NCBI GenBank assembly: GCA_964386635.1
Contig: CAYLRO010000005.1
Span: 1-64,000, forward strand
Reading direction: 5' to 3'
Length of the DNA: 64,000 nt
Source of the DNA: Sabulitectum sp964386635
GTDB taxonomy: Bacteria; Fermentibacterota; Fermentibacteria; Fermentibacterales; JCC-6
Positions 8,301 through 16,367 of the stretch are shown here, piece after piece. The notes below the pieces were generated by a model. The model saw nothing but the letters and a program-made list of their open reading frames with translations, did no database searches and was not told the DNA's origin. Each line of letters begins with the position of its first letter. Position 1 is the stretch's first letter. The position numbers were made by a program, and so were the translations under genes.

Positions 8301-8409
8301 TGCAGAGGGCAAACAGCAGACAGTTAAGAGGGAAGACAAAAAAGTTGGACGAAATGATCCCTGCCCATGCGGCAGCGGTAAGAAGTACAAGCATTGCTGC
8401 GGAACCTGA
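5374..8409 (+). CDS. secA: Preprotein translocase ATPase SecA
   Basis: A 1011-residue SecA, the ATPase that drives preproteins through SecYEG. Walker A MATGEGKT lies at about 117-124 and the DEVD box near 255. The QRxGRGGRQGDPG helicase motif and the scaffold region (WRDHLYALDHLKSGIGLRAYAQ) are intact. The C-terminus has the SEC-C zinc and SecB-binding motif with Cys997, Cys999, Cys1008 and Cys1009. It is about 110 residues longer than the E. coli protein, with extra sequence after the first nucleotide-binding segment (around 140-165) and in the preprotein crosslinking region. This is usual for FCB-group SecA. The start overlaps the preceding stop. Confidence 0.97.
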   Translation: MGTIGKFFKKILGDNQAKLMKSLEPEVQLINEHFAGLAQVSEEELVGKTAEFRRRLLSGETADDLMVEAFAFVKEVCRRNLGREWNVTGRNETWNMVPYDVQIKGGIVLHRGMITEMATGEGKTLVAVLPMYLNALRINPAWEEKAREHFGPDFASWEFEPLDGVPVGAGAHLVTVNDYLALRDSRWMGPIYEYMGLSIGCIQGGMTPDQRREQYNCDITYGTNNEFGFDYLRDNMAVRLEQRVHRGYMYAIVDEVDSVLIDEARTPLIISGPVARNRNRYKEYRSTVARLVRKQSEIVNGVVAEANELWAAGDAHGAATLYLKARRGAPKHNRLSKALRDPDIVAAVKRIEGERLREKNIQELDEGLCFAIDERERSVSVSDLGRKLLSPEDPDFFLIRDIGDEMAELEEKDLPEKEKFEQEKLIYENHTARAEALHNIDQLLKAYQLYENDNEYVVTEGRVVIVDQFTGRPMPGRRFSDGLHEALEAKENVEIRNETQTLATITIQNYFRMYEKLAGMTGTAETEEEEFGSIYNISVAVVPTNRPIARQDHNDRVYASKREKYGAIVSEIAERHKMGQPVLVGTVSVEVSELLSKLLKMKKIPHSVLNAKHHQQEADIVSRAGQPGAVTIATNMAGRGTDIKLAPEVRELVAPSGETVPGGLFVIGTERHESRRIDRQLRGRGGRQGDPGGSRFYLSLEDDLFRLFASEKIIDFLKKSQEKEGEPIEHPLLTKSIEQAQKRVEQYHFGIRKHLLEYDDVANRQREVIYSRRLQALTGQGLEEEVRDMIEAITDHSLSEVLPDGSEPHEWNLARTALVLRDISGAVFKLDGIEDKFKDPEKLRLKLVELVMDYYGKKREKLGDKMLTDLEKWSVLSSIDARWRDHLYALDHLKSGIGLRAYAQRDPLVEYKKEAFGLFEELLDIIDRQAVRQILSLWPASKMQTKQGPSGQAVHPGLQRPSLPGAGDPRAGAGRNAEGKQQTVKREDKKVGRNDPCPCGSGKKYKHCCGT

Positions 8410-8426
8410 AAATGAAGGGAGACAAA

Positions 8427-8708
8427 ATGAGTGACAGTGGAAGGGGAGAATTCTGGGCGTTCATGGCTGGAATACTTGCAGGAGGCGTTGCAGCGCTTCT
8501 CTATGCTCCTGCCAGAGGAGAGGACACAAGAAGAAAGATCAAAGAAACAGCTGAGGATGCATATCACAAGGGTGAGGAATACTACGAGAAGGGCATGACC
8601 GAGGCTGAACGGATCTACCAAGAAGGAAGACACAAGGTGGAAGAGGTGGTGGAGACCATCAGCAGTAAGCCTGAAGCTTCCGTGGAAGAAGTACCTGAAG
8701 AGGAATAG
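8427..8708 (+). CDS. YtxH-like small membrane protein
   Basis: A 93-residue protein matching the YtxH family: a short N-terminal Gly/Ala hydrophobic segment (FMAGILAGGVAALLYAPARGEDTR) followed by a charged amphipathic helix rich in Lys and Glu and an acidic tail. The ATG at 8427 is preferred because GGGAG precedes it; an upstream in-frame ATG at 8394 lies inside secA. YtxH proteins are small inner-membrane proteins of unclear, often stress-linked function. The gene sits between secA and the ketopantoate reductase gene, five bases from the latter. Confidence 0.8.
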   Translation: MSDSGRGEFWAFMAGILAGGVAALLYAPARGEDTRRKIKETAEDAYHKGEEYYEKGMTEAERIYQEGRHKVEEVVETISSKPEASVEEVPEEE

Positions 8709-8713
8709 CTCTG

Positions 8714-9529
8714 TTGGACAGTATCACCGTAGTTGGCGACGGAGCCGTGGGAACAGCGGTTGCCGTCGCCCTTTCTGAAGAATTTCATGTGATTCTTGCG
8801 GGTCCCCCGGGTATTCGCAGCCAGGTGAAACGGTTTTTCGTTTCAGGAGCTCTCTCCCGCAGTGCGAAGCTGCTTCACATGCCCATTGACAGGGTTCACA
8901 GAAGATCTCTGGTCATTGCTGCTCTCAAGTCTTTTGATATATCCGGAGCTGTCCCGTTCATCTCACAATTTTCTCATGGCCATCCCATTTGTCTTTCCAA
9001 CGGTTCCGGTCTTAACCGGGAATGGGGCAATTCGGCTCCCGGAGTGGAATATGCAGTACTCACAGCAGGATTCAGCAAATCTTCCGATGTATCTGTTGCA
9101 GTTACTCAGGGAGAGATCTACTGTGCAGCAGATGGTAACTGCAGCAGACTGTTCAGAAACAATTTCCTGCCGGTTCATACAGTTGAGAACATTGATGACA
9201 TAAGGTGGGCGAAATGGTACACCAACAGTATCATTAATCCTCTGGGTGCGCTTACAGGACTACCTAACAATCTGGTGCAGTCATCCGAGCTGGGTCACCT
9301 GATCCAGAAACTGGAAAAAGAATTCATAACTCTTGCTCCGTCAGAAGATGCACTGCGGCTGGGAAGAGAAATGTTGAGATGGATTCTTGAACACTCCTTC
9401 AACAGGTGCAGCATGCTCCAGGACATCAGCTGCGGAAGGAAAACAGAGATAGATCATCTCACAGCCATTGCAGCTGAACACAGTCCCACGGCAAAAATGC
9501 TTACAGAGCTTGTGAAAGCTAGAACCTGA
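8714..9529 (+). CDS. panE: 2-dehydropantoate 2-reductase (ketopantoate reductase)
   Basis: A 271-residue NADPH-dependent enzyme that reduces 2-dehydropantoate to pantoate for coenzyme A synthesis. The Rossmann GDGAVG lies at 8-13. The central helix KWYTNSIINPLGALTG has the Lys and Asn residues of the family. NRCSMLQDISCGRKTEIDHLTA is the classic substrate and helix signature with Ser, Asp, Arg and Glu. Length is slightly short for the family (about 290-310). The start is TTG at 8714, with GAGG-like sequence in the end of the previous gene. No other pantothenate gene is nearby. Its 3' end overlaps the convergent secreted-protein gene by 11 bases. Confidence 0.85.
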   Translation: MDSITVVGDGAVGTAVAVALSEEFHVILAGPPGIRSQVKRFFVSGALSRSAKLLHMPIDRVHRRSLVIAALKSFDISGAVPFISQFSHGHPICLSNGSGLNREWGNSAPGVEYAVLTAGFSKSSDVSVAVTQGEIYCAADGNCSRLFRNNFLPVHTVENIDDIRWAKWYTNSIINPLGALTGLPNNLVQSSELGHLIQKLEKEFITLAPSEDALRLGREMLRWILEHSFNRCSMLQDISCGRKTEIDHLTAIAAEHSPTAKMLTELVKART

Positions 9530-10943
9530 CCACCAGACAGCTGGCAATACTTCCCATGTTCTCAGCAACCACCGAATAGGTGCCGGTTGGCAGACTGCCT
9601 GAATCAAAAGTGATCTCACCTGATTCAGAGCTTCCCTCAAACTGAACTCTTCCATCCAGGGAGAATACAGAGAAAATGACACTTCCTGTAAAGCCTTCAG
9701 CTTTTACGGAAAAGGTATCACCTGCCGGATTAGGACCTGCTGTTACGGAAAGAACCTGATTGCCGCTGTTTTCTTCACTGACCCCGCTGAATAGTGAGCT
9801 GTTGAACCAGAAATCTTCCTGGTTCTGGGTACAGTAGAAGAGAGCCAGCTGACCGGATGACTCGCCGAATGCAGTTCTGGCCGGGCCGTCAATGTATGCT
9901 TCAAAATTGTTTCTTCTGGTAAACTCCGAAGCGGGAACTGAAGAGAGAGTGGCTGAGTTGGCCACCATTACATGTCTCTCTGAAGTGGTGTAGCATACTC
10001 CCATTCGTCTTGTTCCGGGGAATCTGTTCATGTAGGGGTATATACCCTCCCCGATTTCCTGATCAGCGGCCCAGGTGAGACCCTGATCTGAAGAGATGTT
10101 CAACCAGGAGTAGCCTGAATCAGAGTGCCAGACAATACCGATATGCTGGTCTCCTATGTGTTCCCAGCTTACAATGGGACTTGCAGTGGAAGAAGCGTTC
10201 TGGGAGACTTCTACTGCCGGTTGAAACACTCCGTTGACATCAGCTGTGGTACAGTACACTGTTCCTGTGGTCTCCTTAACCCAGGCAACAGCAACATGTC
10301 CATCACTTGATCTTACTGCACTTGGTCTTGTTACATCCACGGCAACAGGAACAGACGGTGTCCAGTTTATTCCGTCGGTGGTTCGTGTGAGAAAGAGCCA
10401 GTTGTTGTCGTCAACTGCAAAGAGCCAGATCTCTCCGGCTTCATCATTACCGAGCAGGAAGCAGTATTCCGGGTTTCCTGCCCCTGGATAGGAGAAGTCT
10501 GCCGCAGAGTATCCAAGGTACACCAGGTCTGAGTAATCATATTTGTACGTGTCTATCTGATTGGTCCCGGAGGGGAATTGAGTTAATACAGCTGTGAGAA
10601 TCATGTCTGTTCCTGGAATGTTGCATAATCCCGGAGAGACTATGTTGTTGACTCCCCCGGAAGCCGAGTTCTGATACACCCAGGTTTCTCCGTTGTCGAA
10701 AGATTTCCGAATGAAAAATTTGTCTCCGGATGAAGAAGTTATGTTTTCGACAAAGGCTACAAACACATCTGCGTTGCTTCCATAGAGACAGTCGAAATCT
10801 GAGAATCCCGGGCCGACGGTGGAAAGCCCTTCATCGAAGTGACCTATCAGCCGTTCCTGCCCCCACATAACCTGTGCTGTAGCAATTCCCGGTGTGATTA
10901 ACATAGTGAGGACTGCAACTGCAGGCATAGAAAATCTTTTCAT
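9519..10943 (-). CDS. Secreted BNR/sialidase-like repeat protein with type IX-like sorting domain
   Basis: A 474-residue exported protein. Residues 1-23 form a signal peptide (ending ATA). The body has repeats like BNR/Asp-box propeller blades: KSFDNGETWVYQNS, TRTTDGINWTPSV and ISSDQGLTWAADQE. The last 75 residues match the Por-type C-terminal sorting domain: GPNPAGDTFSV, then VFSLDGRVQFEG and LPTGTYSVVAENMGSIASCLVVRF. This domain directs export by the type IX system in FCB bacteria, although no type IX machinery gene is in the window. GGGGGAAG precedes the ATG. Enzymatic activity is uncertain; sialidase catalytic residues cannot be assigned. Confidence 0.8.
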   Translation of the reverse strand: MKRFSMPAVAVLTMLITPGIATAQVMWGQERLIGHFDEGLSTVGPGFSDFDCLYGSNADVFVAFVENITSSSGDKFFIRKSFDNGETWVYQNSASGGVNNIVSPGLCNIPGTDMILTAVLTQFPSGTNQIDTYKYDYSDLVYLGYSAADFSYPGAGNPEYCFLLGNDEAGEIWLFAVDDNNWLFLTRTTDGINWTPSVPVAVDVTRPSAVRSSDGHVAVAWVKETTGTVYCTTADVNGVFQPAVEVSQNASSTASPIVSWEHIGDQHIGIVWHSDSGYSWLNISSDQGLTWAADQEIGEGIYPYMNRFPGTRRMGVCYTTSERHVMVANSATLSSVPASEFTRRNNFEAYIDGPARTAFGESSGQLALFYCTQNQEDFWFNSSLFSGVSEENSGNQVLSVTAGPNPAGDTFSVKAEGFTGSVIFSVFSLDGRVQFEGSSESGEITFDSGSLPTGTYSVVAENMGSIASCLVVRF

Positions 10944-11027
10944 GACGAACTTCCCCCTTGAGATATACAGACTATACCTTGTTCACCGAATAAGATACAG
11001 GCAAACACTTTGCAAAGCAAACTGCTT

Positions 11028-11543
11028 TTACTCTTCAAACTCGCCCATATAGACATCTTTCTCAAGCAATTGCCATACCGGTGTTCCTGTGAGCTTCTGG
11101 AGTTCTTCAAGAACATCGTGCTGAGCCTGATCAAGAAGCAGAGACTGTTTGAACATGTCTACGGCTTCATCTTCAAGACTCTGTACAATGTAGAGACGAG
11201 CCAGCGCATTGAGAGACTGGGTGTTCTCAGGATCAAGTTCGATGGATCGTTCCAGAAACTGGATTGCATTCAGAAGCAGTACTTCCTCGTCTACATCATC
11301 CCCGTGAAGTTCCGCAGCGGGAATATTCTCCAGAATTGACAGTCCCCAGGCAAGTCCCAGTCCCATATAGGCATCAGCGTTCTCAGGATCAATGTTCAGA
11401 ATATCGGTGTAAAGAGGAATGGCTGAGGTTGGATCCTTGTCTTCCATGTGGATCTTGGCAAGACTGAGTCTTGCATCAGTATCCTCCGGGTTCATCTCCA
11501 CTTTTTTTTCAAGATCTAGCCGTTCGGATCTCGAGTCACTCAT
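11028..11543 (-). CDS. Cytosolic TPR protein
   Basis: A 171-residue protein without a signal peptide made of several tetratricopeptide units (DARLSLAKIHMEDKDPTSAIPLYTDILNIDPENADAYMGLGLAWG, then AIQFLERSIELDPENTQSLNALARLYIVQSLEDEAVDMFKQSL). Such proteins mediate protein-protein contacts. GGAGG lies eight bases ahead of the ATG. It diverges from recG and lies upstream of the secreted-protein gene on the same strand, with an 84-base gap. Confidence 0.78.
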   Translation of the reverse strand: MSDSRSERLDLEKKVEMNPEDTDARLSLAKIHMEDKDPTSAIPLYTDILNIDPENADAYMGLGLAWGLSILENIPAAELHGDDVDEEVLLLNAIQFLERSIELDPENTQSLNALARLYIVQSLEDEAVDMFKQSLLLDQAQHDVLEELQKLTGTPVWQLLEKDVYMGEFEE

Positions 11544-11628
11544 TACTGTTTACCTCCATCGAGTGGCTTGAAAGTATCGCCGTGAATTATACATATGCAG
11601 GGCCGTCGTCAACCCCTGAAAGGAGAGA

Positions 11629-13671
11629 GTGTTGAGAACCTGTGACAGCATTGCTTTGGCCCAGGGAGTTGGAACCGCCAGAAAAGCCCTTCTGGAGAGG
11701 CTTTCCATTCATTCCTTCGGGGATATGATTCTGAATCTTCCAGTAAGGTTCATTGACCGCCGAACCGTTACTCCCATATCAAATCTCAAAGTGGGAACCG
11801 ATGCTGTGGTTTCCGGAAGGATAGTTTCCCTGGCAAGAAACAGAAGAGGAAGAGGTCCGGTAATCAGTGCAATCCTCTCGGATGACTCAGGAGGCATTGT
11901 TCTTTCGTTTTTCAGAGGGGGATATCCCGCATCGGGACTTAAAGAGGGGCTGAACGTTACCGCCTGCGGGACGGTACAGTCGTATCGCGGATTCAGCATG
12001 GTTCATCCGGATCTGTATTTCAATAGTCAGGTTTCTGATGCCGCTTCCTCACCTGGAATGCTTCCGGTGTACCGTCTTACAAGCGGATTGACTCAGGGAT
12101 TCATGAGAAGGCTGGCAAGAACAGTACTGGACTCTGTAAAGGAAGAACTGCCAGAGGTTCTTCCTGTCTCAACTCTCAGAGAGTATGGTTTCAGTTCAAG
12201 ATGGGCTGCTGTCAAAAGCGCACATCTGCCCTCTTCACCTGAAGAAGCTTCAGCTGCCAGAGACCTTCTTGCCCTTGAGGAACTTTACCTTTACAGATCA
12301 GTGCTTGAAAGCGTTCGTTCAGCTGGAACATCAACCTCCGGTACAGTTCTTTCAGGAGTATCGGTTGCCGGCTTCGAGTCCGGAATGCCCTGGAAACTCA
12401 CTGCTGCTCAGAGAAGGGTCTGCAGTGAAATATCAGCTGATATCTCCAGTGGCCCTCCCATGAGGAGGCTCCTCCAGGGAGATGTAGGTTCCGGAAAAAC
12501 GGTTGTTGCTGCTTTCGGCTGTATCTCCGCTGTTACTTCAGGATACACCGCCTGTGTCCTTGCGCCTACTGAAGTTCTGGCATATCAGCATCTGGAAAGC
12601 ATGAAGAAGTTCTGTGAACCCTTCGGCATAAAGGTACACATTCTCACCGGAGGAACACCTGTATCTGCCAGGAAGACACTGGCTGGTGAATTGAAGAAGG
12701 AACCTGCCGCTGTACTGGTTGGAACTCACGCTGTTCTTGAGAACTGGGTTCCTCTTCATCGTCTGGCATTCCTTGTGGTGGATGAACAGCACAGATTCGG
12801 TGTGAATCAGAGAGAGAAACTTCTGGACAGGGTGAAACCAAGGCCACATGCGCTTATTATGTCGGCGACTCCCATACCGAGAACCCTGGCCATGACCTTT
12901 TATGGAGATCTTGATCTGTCTGTTCTGGATGAAATGCCATCCGGCAGGGGAAAAACTGAAACAGCAGTGGTTGGGCCATCTGAAAAAAATGACGTATTCA
13001 GATTCATGGTGGAGAGACTGAAGAATGGAGAGAGGGCTTTTCTTGTCTATCCGTTGAAGGAGGCATCGGAGAAAACCGACCTCAGGGATGCGGCAACAGC
13101 ATACAGTGTTATCTGTTCCGGTCCTGCAGCTGAATTCGGAGCAGGACTGCTCCACGGCAGCATGTCCCCTGGTGAAAAAGTTGATGTAACACGCAGGTTC
13201 TCCAGCGGAGAAATAAGTGTTCTTGTGAGTACTACGGTGATCGAAGTGGGGATAGATGTTCCTGAGGCAACTGTAATGATTGTTGTTAATGCAGAAAGAT
13301 TCGGACTGAGCCAGCTTCACCAGCTCAGGGGAAGGGTTGGCAGAGGAGCCCGGGATGCATGGTGTTTTCTCGTTCCGGGAGACAATCCGTCTGCGGAAGC
13401 TCTGGAAAGATTGAATGTTCTGGCTTCCACTGCAGACGGTTTCAAAGTAGCCGGTAAAGACCTGCTTTTCAGAGGACCCGGGCAGGTGCTTGGTACGGCA
13501 CAGCATGGAATTCCGGAGTTCAGGATTGCAGATCTGACCTGTGACGGAGCACTTATTGAGAAAGTTAACACTATGCAGCCTATTGAATTAGTAGAGATGA
13601 CACGATTAATCAAATCACAGATGTGGCGGTATGCCGATCTGGTCCTTCCCGGGCTTCCATCGGGGACTTGA
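11629..13671 (+). CDS. recG: ATP-dependent DNA helicase RecG
   Basis: A 680-residue RecG, which regresses stalled forks and processes branched DNA. An N-terminal OB/wedge region (GTDAVVSGRIVSLARNRRGRG) is followed by the superfamily 2 helicase: Walker A GDVGSGKT near 284, DEQHRFGV near 385, SATPIPRTLAMT, and the C-terminal LVSTTVIEVGIDVPEATVMIVVNAERFGLSQLHQLRGRVGRG. Length is normal for the family. The start is GTG at 11629 or TTG at 11632, both after AGGAGAG. The end overlaps the frame of the next long ORF, whose likely start is further on. Confidence 0.96.
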   Translation: MLRTCDSIALAQGVGTARKALLERLSIHSFGDMILNLPVRFIDRRTVTPISNLKVGTDAVVSGRIVSLARNRRGRGPVISAILSDDSGGIVLSFFRGGYPASGLKEGLNVTACGTVQSYRGFSMVHPDLYFNSQVSDAASSPGMLPVYRLTSGLTQGFMRRLARTVLDSVKEELPEVLPVSTLREYGFSSRWAAVKSAHLPSSPEEASAARDLLALEELYLYRSVLESVRSAGTSTSGTVLSGVSVAGFESGMPWKLTAAQRRVCSEISADISSGPPMRRLLQGDVGSGKTVVAAFGCISAVTSGYTACVLAPTEVLAYQHLESMKKFCEPFGIKVHILTGGTPVSARKTLAGELKKEPAAVLVGTHAVLENWVPLHRLAFLVVDEQHRFGVNQREKLLDRVKPRPHALIMSATPIPRTLAMTFYGDLDLSVLDEMPSGRGKTETAVVGPSEKNDVFRFMVERLKNGERAFLVYPLKEASEKTDLRDAATAYSVICSGPAAEFGAGLLHGSMSPGEKVDVTRRFSSGEISVLVSTTVIEVGIDVPEATVMIVVNAERFGLSQLHQLRGRVGRGARDAWCFLVPGDNPSAEALERLNVLASTADGFKVAGKDLLFRGPGQVLGTAQHGIPEFRIADLTCDGALIEKVNTMQPIELVEMTRLIKSQMWRYADLVLPGLPSGT

Positions 13672-13759
13672 CACCGCTCTTAATAAGAATACTTTTATCA
13701 GATACAAAAGAAGAGTTGGTTTTCTACTATACTGGTCCCGAATGGCCAATGGGGGGGAC

Positions 13760-16012
13760 ATGGCAGCAAGCAGCAATGCGAGAGTTCAAAGGTTGATCAA
13801 ATCTGCAGAGGAACTTGCCCGTAAGGGTGAGAGGCAGAAGGCCCTTACGGAGTTTCACAAGATCCTTGATATTGACCCTGAAAACAAACAGGTCCTGAAG
13901 AGGGTTTCTGAACTTGACAGAGAAGTGTCTGCTATGCGGAACTTTAAAAAGACCAGAGATTCCCGAACCCATAAGACAGGAACATCCGTCAGTTCAAATG
14001 ACTTTGTCACAGAATGTATTTCCAGATCTGAGGAAGCTTTTAAACAGGGAGACGAGGTTCGTGCTCTTCAGGAACTTGAGAGAGCAAAGCGGCATGATCC
14101 TGACAACAAAATGGTCAGACGCAGGATTCTCACAGTAAGAAGACAGATCAAAACAGACAATCTGTACGATATGGCTCTTGCCAAGCTCCAGGATGGAGAT
14201 CTGAAGAGTGCAGTCAGGAATACCAGGAATATTTTCAAAACCTGGCCTTCTGCACCTGTGTTACCCGATCTTCTGAAGAAACTTGAAGCATACAAACCGG
14301 CTGTTGCCGCTGCAGCAGTTGCAGACAGTGATTTAGACGACTTTGAAGACATTGAGCTGGATGAGGATCTTGAAGTTGTTGCAGTTCCTGAAGAGAAACC
14401 GGTAAAAGAAGCTAAAACTGAAAAGGCTAAAACTGAAAAGGCTAAAACCTCTGCGGCAGAGGCGGCAATAGCTGTAATCAGAGCCAAGATCTCAAGAAGC
14501 GACTATGCCGGAGCCCTTGCGGAAGCAAAGAAAGCCCGAAAGAAGCATCCCGGGAACGCTACTATCGGTGAGCTTCTGGTCAGGCTTGAGAGCCTTACCG
14601 GAAACAAAAAGGAACCGAAAGCTGCTGCCCCGGCTGCTGTGCCTCCCGCAGTAGAGAAAAGGGAGAAGAAGGAGAAAAAATCTCCCATCGGTCTGATCAT
14701 AGCTGCTGTTGCAGTGATCGTGATTCTTGTTGTTATTTTTGTTGTAAAACCCTTCGGTACTTCAGGTCCTGCTGAGGATACAACGGTAGTGGCAGATGTG
14801 TTTGAGCCATACACGCTCAGCTACTCTGTTTCCGGACCGGAAAGCTATTCCATTACCGTTGACGGAGAAACTGTAACACCTCTGCCAGACGGCTCATTTG
14901 TTCTTGAGGGTGATTCTGAAGCACCAAGAACAATCGAGGTTCGAGCTGCCGGTTTTGAAACTTATCAGTCGGAGATAACACCTCTAAGCGGAGATGATAC
15001 TGCTCAGGAGATAGCACTGGACACTCTTGGTACAAACACAGTCGAGATCTCTTTCGCACCCAGTATGCCTGAAGGAGAAGCCGCTCCTGGCCAGGGCGAG
15101 GTTGTGTGGCTGGTGGACGGAGAAGCTTCTGAAGGTTCCGTGACTCTTTCAACCGGTATGCATGTCTTCCAGGCTGAACTGGAAGGATTCAATTCAGTTC
15201 CTGAATCAATTCTTGTTGATTACACTTCAGCTCCCACTCAGATCTCGCTCACTCTTCTTTCACAGACCGAGTCACAGGTGATTCTTGCTCTTGGTGGAGA
15301 TATCCCCGGAACAGGCAACTTCACCATTGACGGTGCCAGAGTCGGCACAGGAGTAAGAAGGATCAGCGAGGTTCTTCCATTTGGAACCCATACACTCTCT
15401 GTTGATGTGGAGAACCATGAACCCTGGACCAGAACTATTACACTGGATCAGGGAGGCTACAGTGCCACTGTTGTACCCACTGAAATTGTTACCACTGGCA
15501 GACTGCTTATTGCACCTGAACCCTGGGCAAACGTGACAGTTGACGGTGTCAGTGCCGGTCAGACTCCCATGGCGCCTGTAGATCTTGAAGAAGGTCAACA
15601 TACGGTTCTTCTAACCAATCCGGACTATCAGGATCAGACAATTACCGTGGATATCACTGCAGGTGAGGATACCAGTATCAGGTACACAGCAGAAGAAGCG
15701 ATACCTGAAGGACCTGAGATAATCGAGGAAGAGCAGCCTGTTATCCCTCCGTTCCCCATTTCTCAGATCGCTCCTTCTACACCTGGTCTTGCCCAGGACA
15801 TGGGAGATGTGCACGGATATGTTACTCTTGATGTTGTGGTTGGAACAGACGGTTCTGTTCAGAATGTTTCTATTGTAAGCGATGAACTTGGACTTGGATG
15901 TGGAGCAGCTGCTGAAGCTGCTGTGAGACAGTGGGTTTTCAATCCCGCCACTCAGGGCGGAGAACCTGTTGAGATCACAACCAGAGTTCAGGTTCGCTTT
16001 GATGTAGAGTAA
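13760..16012 (+). CDS. TPR - transmembrane - PEGA - TonB C-terminal fusion protein
   Basis: About 750 residues from the ATG at 13760, chosen because GGGGGGGA precedes it; ATG at 13742 is an alternative, and the frame stays open back to 13631. The cytosolic half has TPR-like helices (EELARKGERQKALTEFHKILDIDPEN, AFKQGDEVRALQELERAKRHDPDN) and acidic/Lys-rich linkers with a short EKAKT repeat. One transmembrane segment (IGLIIAAVAVIVILVVIFVV) lies near 310-331. The periplasmic part has PEGA-like beta modules; the clearest is LLIAPEPWANVTVDGVSAGQTP near 583-603. The last 65 residues form a TonB C-terminal-like domain (GYVTLDVVVGTDGSVQNVSIV, AVRQWVFNPATQGGEPV). The design suggests linking cytosolic partners to the outer envelope. 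True TonB energy transfer is uncertain, since no ExbB/ExbD is nearby. Confidence 0.78.
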   Translation: MAASSNARVQRLIKSAEELARKGERQKALTEFHKILDIDPENKQVLKRVSELDREVSAMRNFKKTRDSRTHKTGTSVSSNDFVTECISRSEEAFKQGDEVRALQELERAKRHDPDNKMVRRRILTVRRQIKTDNLYDMALAKLQDGDLKSAVRNTRNIFKTWPSAPVLPDLLKKLEAYKPAVAAAAVADSDLDDFEDIELDEDLEVVAVPEEKPVKEAKTEKAKTEKAKTSAAEAAIAVIRAKISRSDYAGALAEAKKARKKHPGNATIGELLVRLESLTGNKKEPKAAAPAAVPPAVEKREKKEKKSPIGLIIAAVAVIVILVVIFVVKPFGTSGPAEDTTVVADVFEPYTLSYSVSGPESYSITVDGETVTPLPDGSFVLEGDSEAPRTIEVRAAGFETYQSEITPLSGDDTAQEIALDTLGTNTVEISFAPSMPEGEAAPGQGEVVWLVDGEASEGSVTLSTGMHVFQAELEGFNSVPESILVDYTSAPTQISLTLLSQTESQVILALGGDIPGTGNFTIDGARVGTGVRRISEVLPFGTHTLSVDVENHEPWTRTITLDQGGYSATVVPTEIVTTGRLLIAPEPWANVTVDGVSAGQTPMAPVDLEEGQHTVLLTNPDYQDQTITVDITAGEDTSIRYTAEEAIPEGPEIIEEEQPVIPPFPISQIAPSTPGLAQDMGDVHGYVTLDVVVGTDGSVQNVSIVSDELGLGCGAAAEAAVRQWVFNPATQGGEPVEITTRVQVRFDVE

Positions 16013-16013
16013 A

Positions 16014-16367
16014 GTGTTCAGGAATACCGACAGCTGGACTCTCCAGGCAGATGTTTACGGAACATCAGACGGGTTCGAGTTGTTTATTGAGGTTCCGGGA
16101 ATTCGCCGGGATGACATTGATCTTGAAGTAACACCCCTGACTGTGAAGATCAGGGGTGTGAAGAGTCCACCTTTCAGTGGAGTTACAGCTCTTGGTATTG
16201 AGATACAGACGGGTCATTTTGAGAGGGAAATACACCTGCCTTCAAGGGTGGATACCTCTTCGGTTTCTGCAGAACTCAGTGCAGGTGTTCTGCATGTGAC
16301 TCTGAAAAGAAAAAGCCCTGTCAGGGTTTCCATCCCGGTGCAGGCAGAAGGAAACAGCGATCAATGA
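16014..16367 (+). CDS. Hsp20/alpha-crystallin-like small heat-shock protein
   Basis: A 117-residue protein with the alpha-crystallin core: ADVYGTSDGFELFIEVPGIRRDDIDLEVTPLTVKIRG at the front and GHFEREIHLPSRVDTSSVSAELSAGVLHVTLKRK at the end, the usual A-x-x-x-(n)-G-V-L motif. It is a holding chaperone for unfolded proteins. The start is GTG, one base after the previous stop. It overlaps lon by four bases, so a chaperone and a quality-control protease are coupled. The C-terminal I-x-I/V tail is present as VSIPV. Confidence 0.85.
   Translation: MFRNTDSWTLQADVYGTSDGFELFIEVPGIRRDDIDLEVTPLTVKIRGVKSPPFSGVTALGIEIQTGHFEREIHLPSRVDTSSVSAELSAGVLHVTLKRKSPVRVSIPVQAEGNSDQ

Noticed and set aside
12538..13506. 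A 322-codon minus-strand frame opposite recG
   Set aside because: It lies wholly inside the well-supported recG gene, has no family pattern and is rich in His, Ser and Cys, as in antisense shadows.
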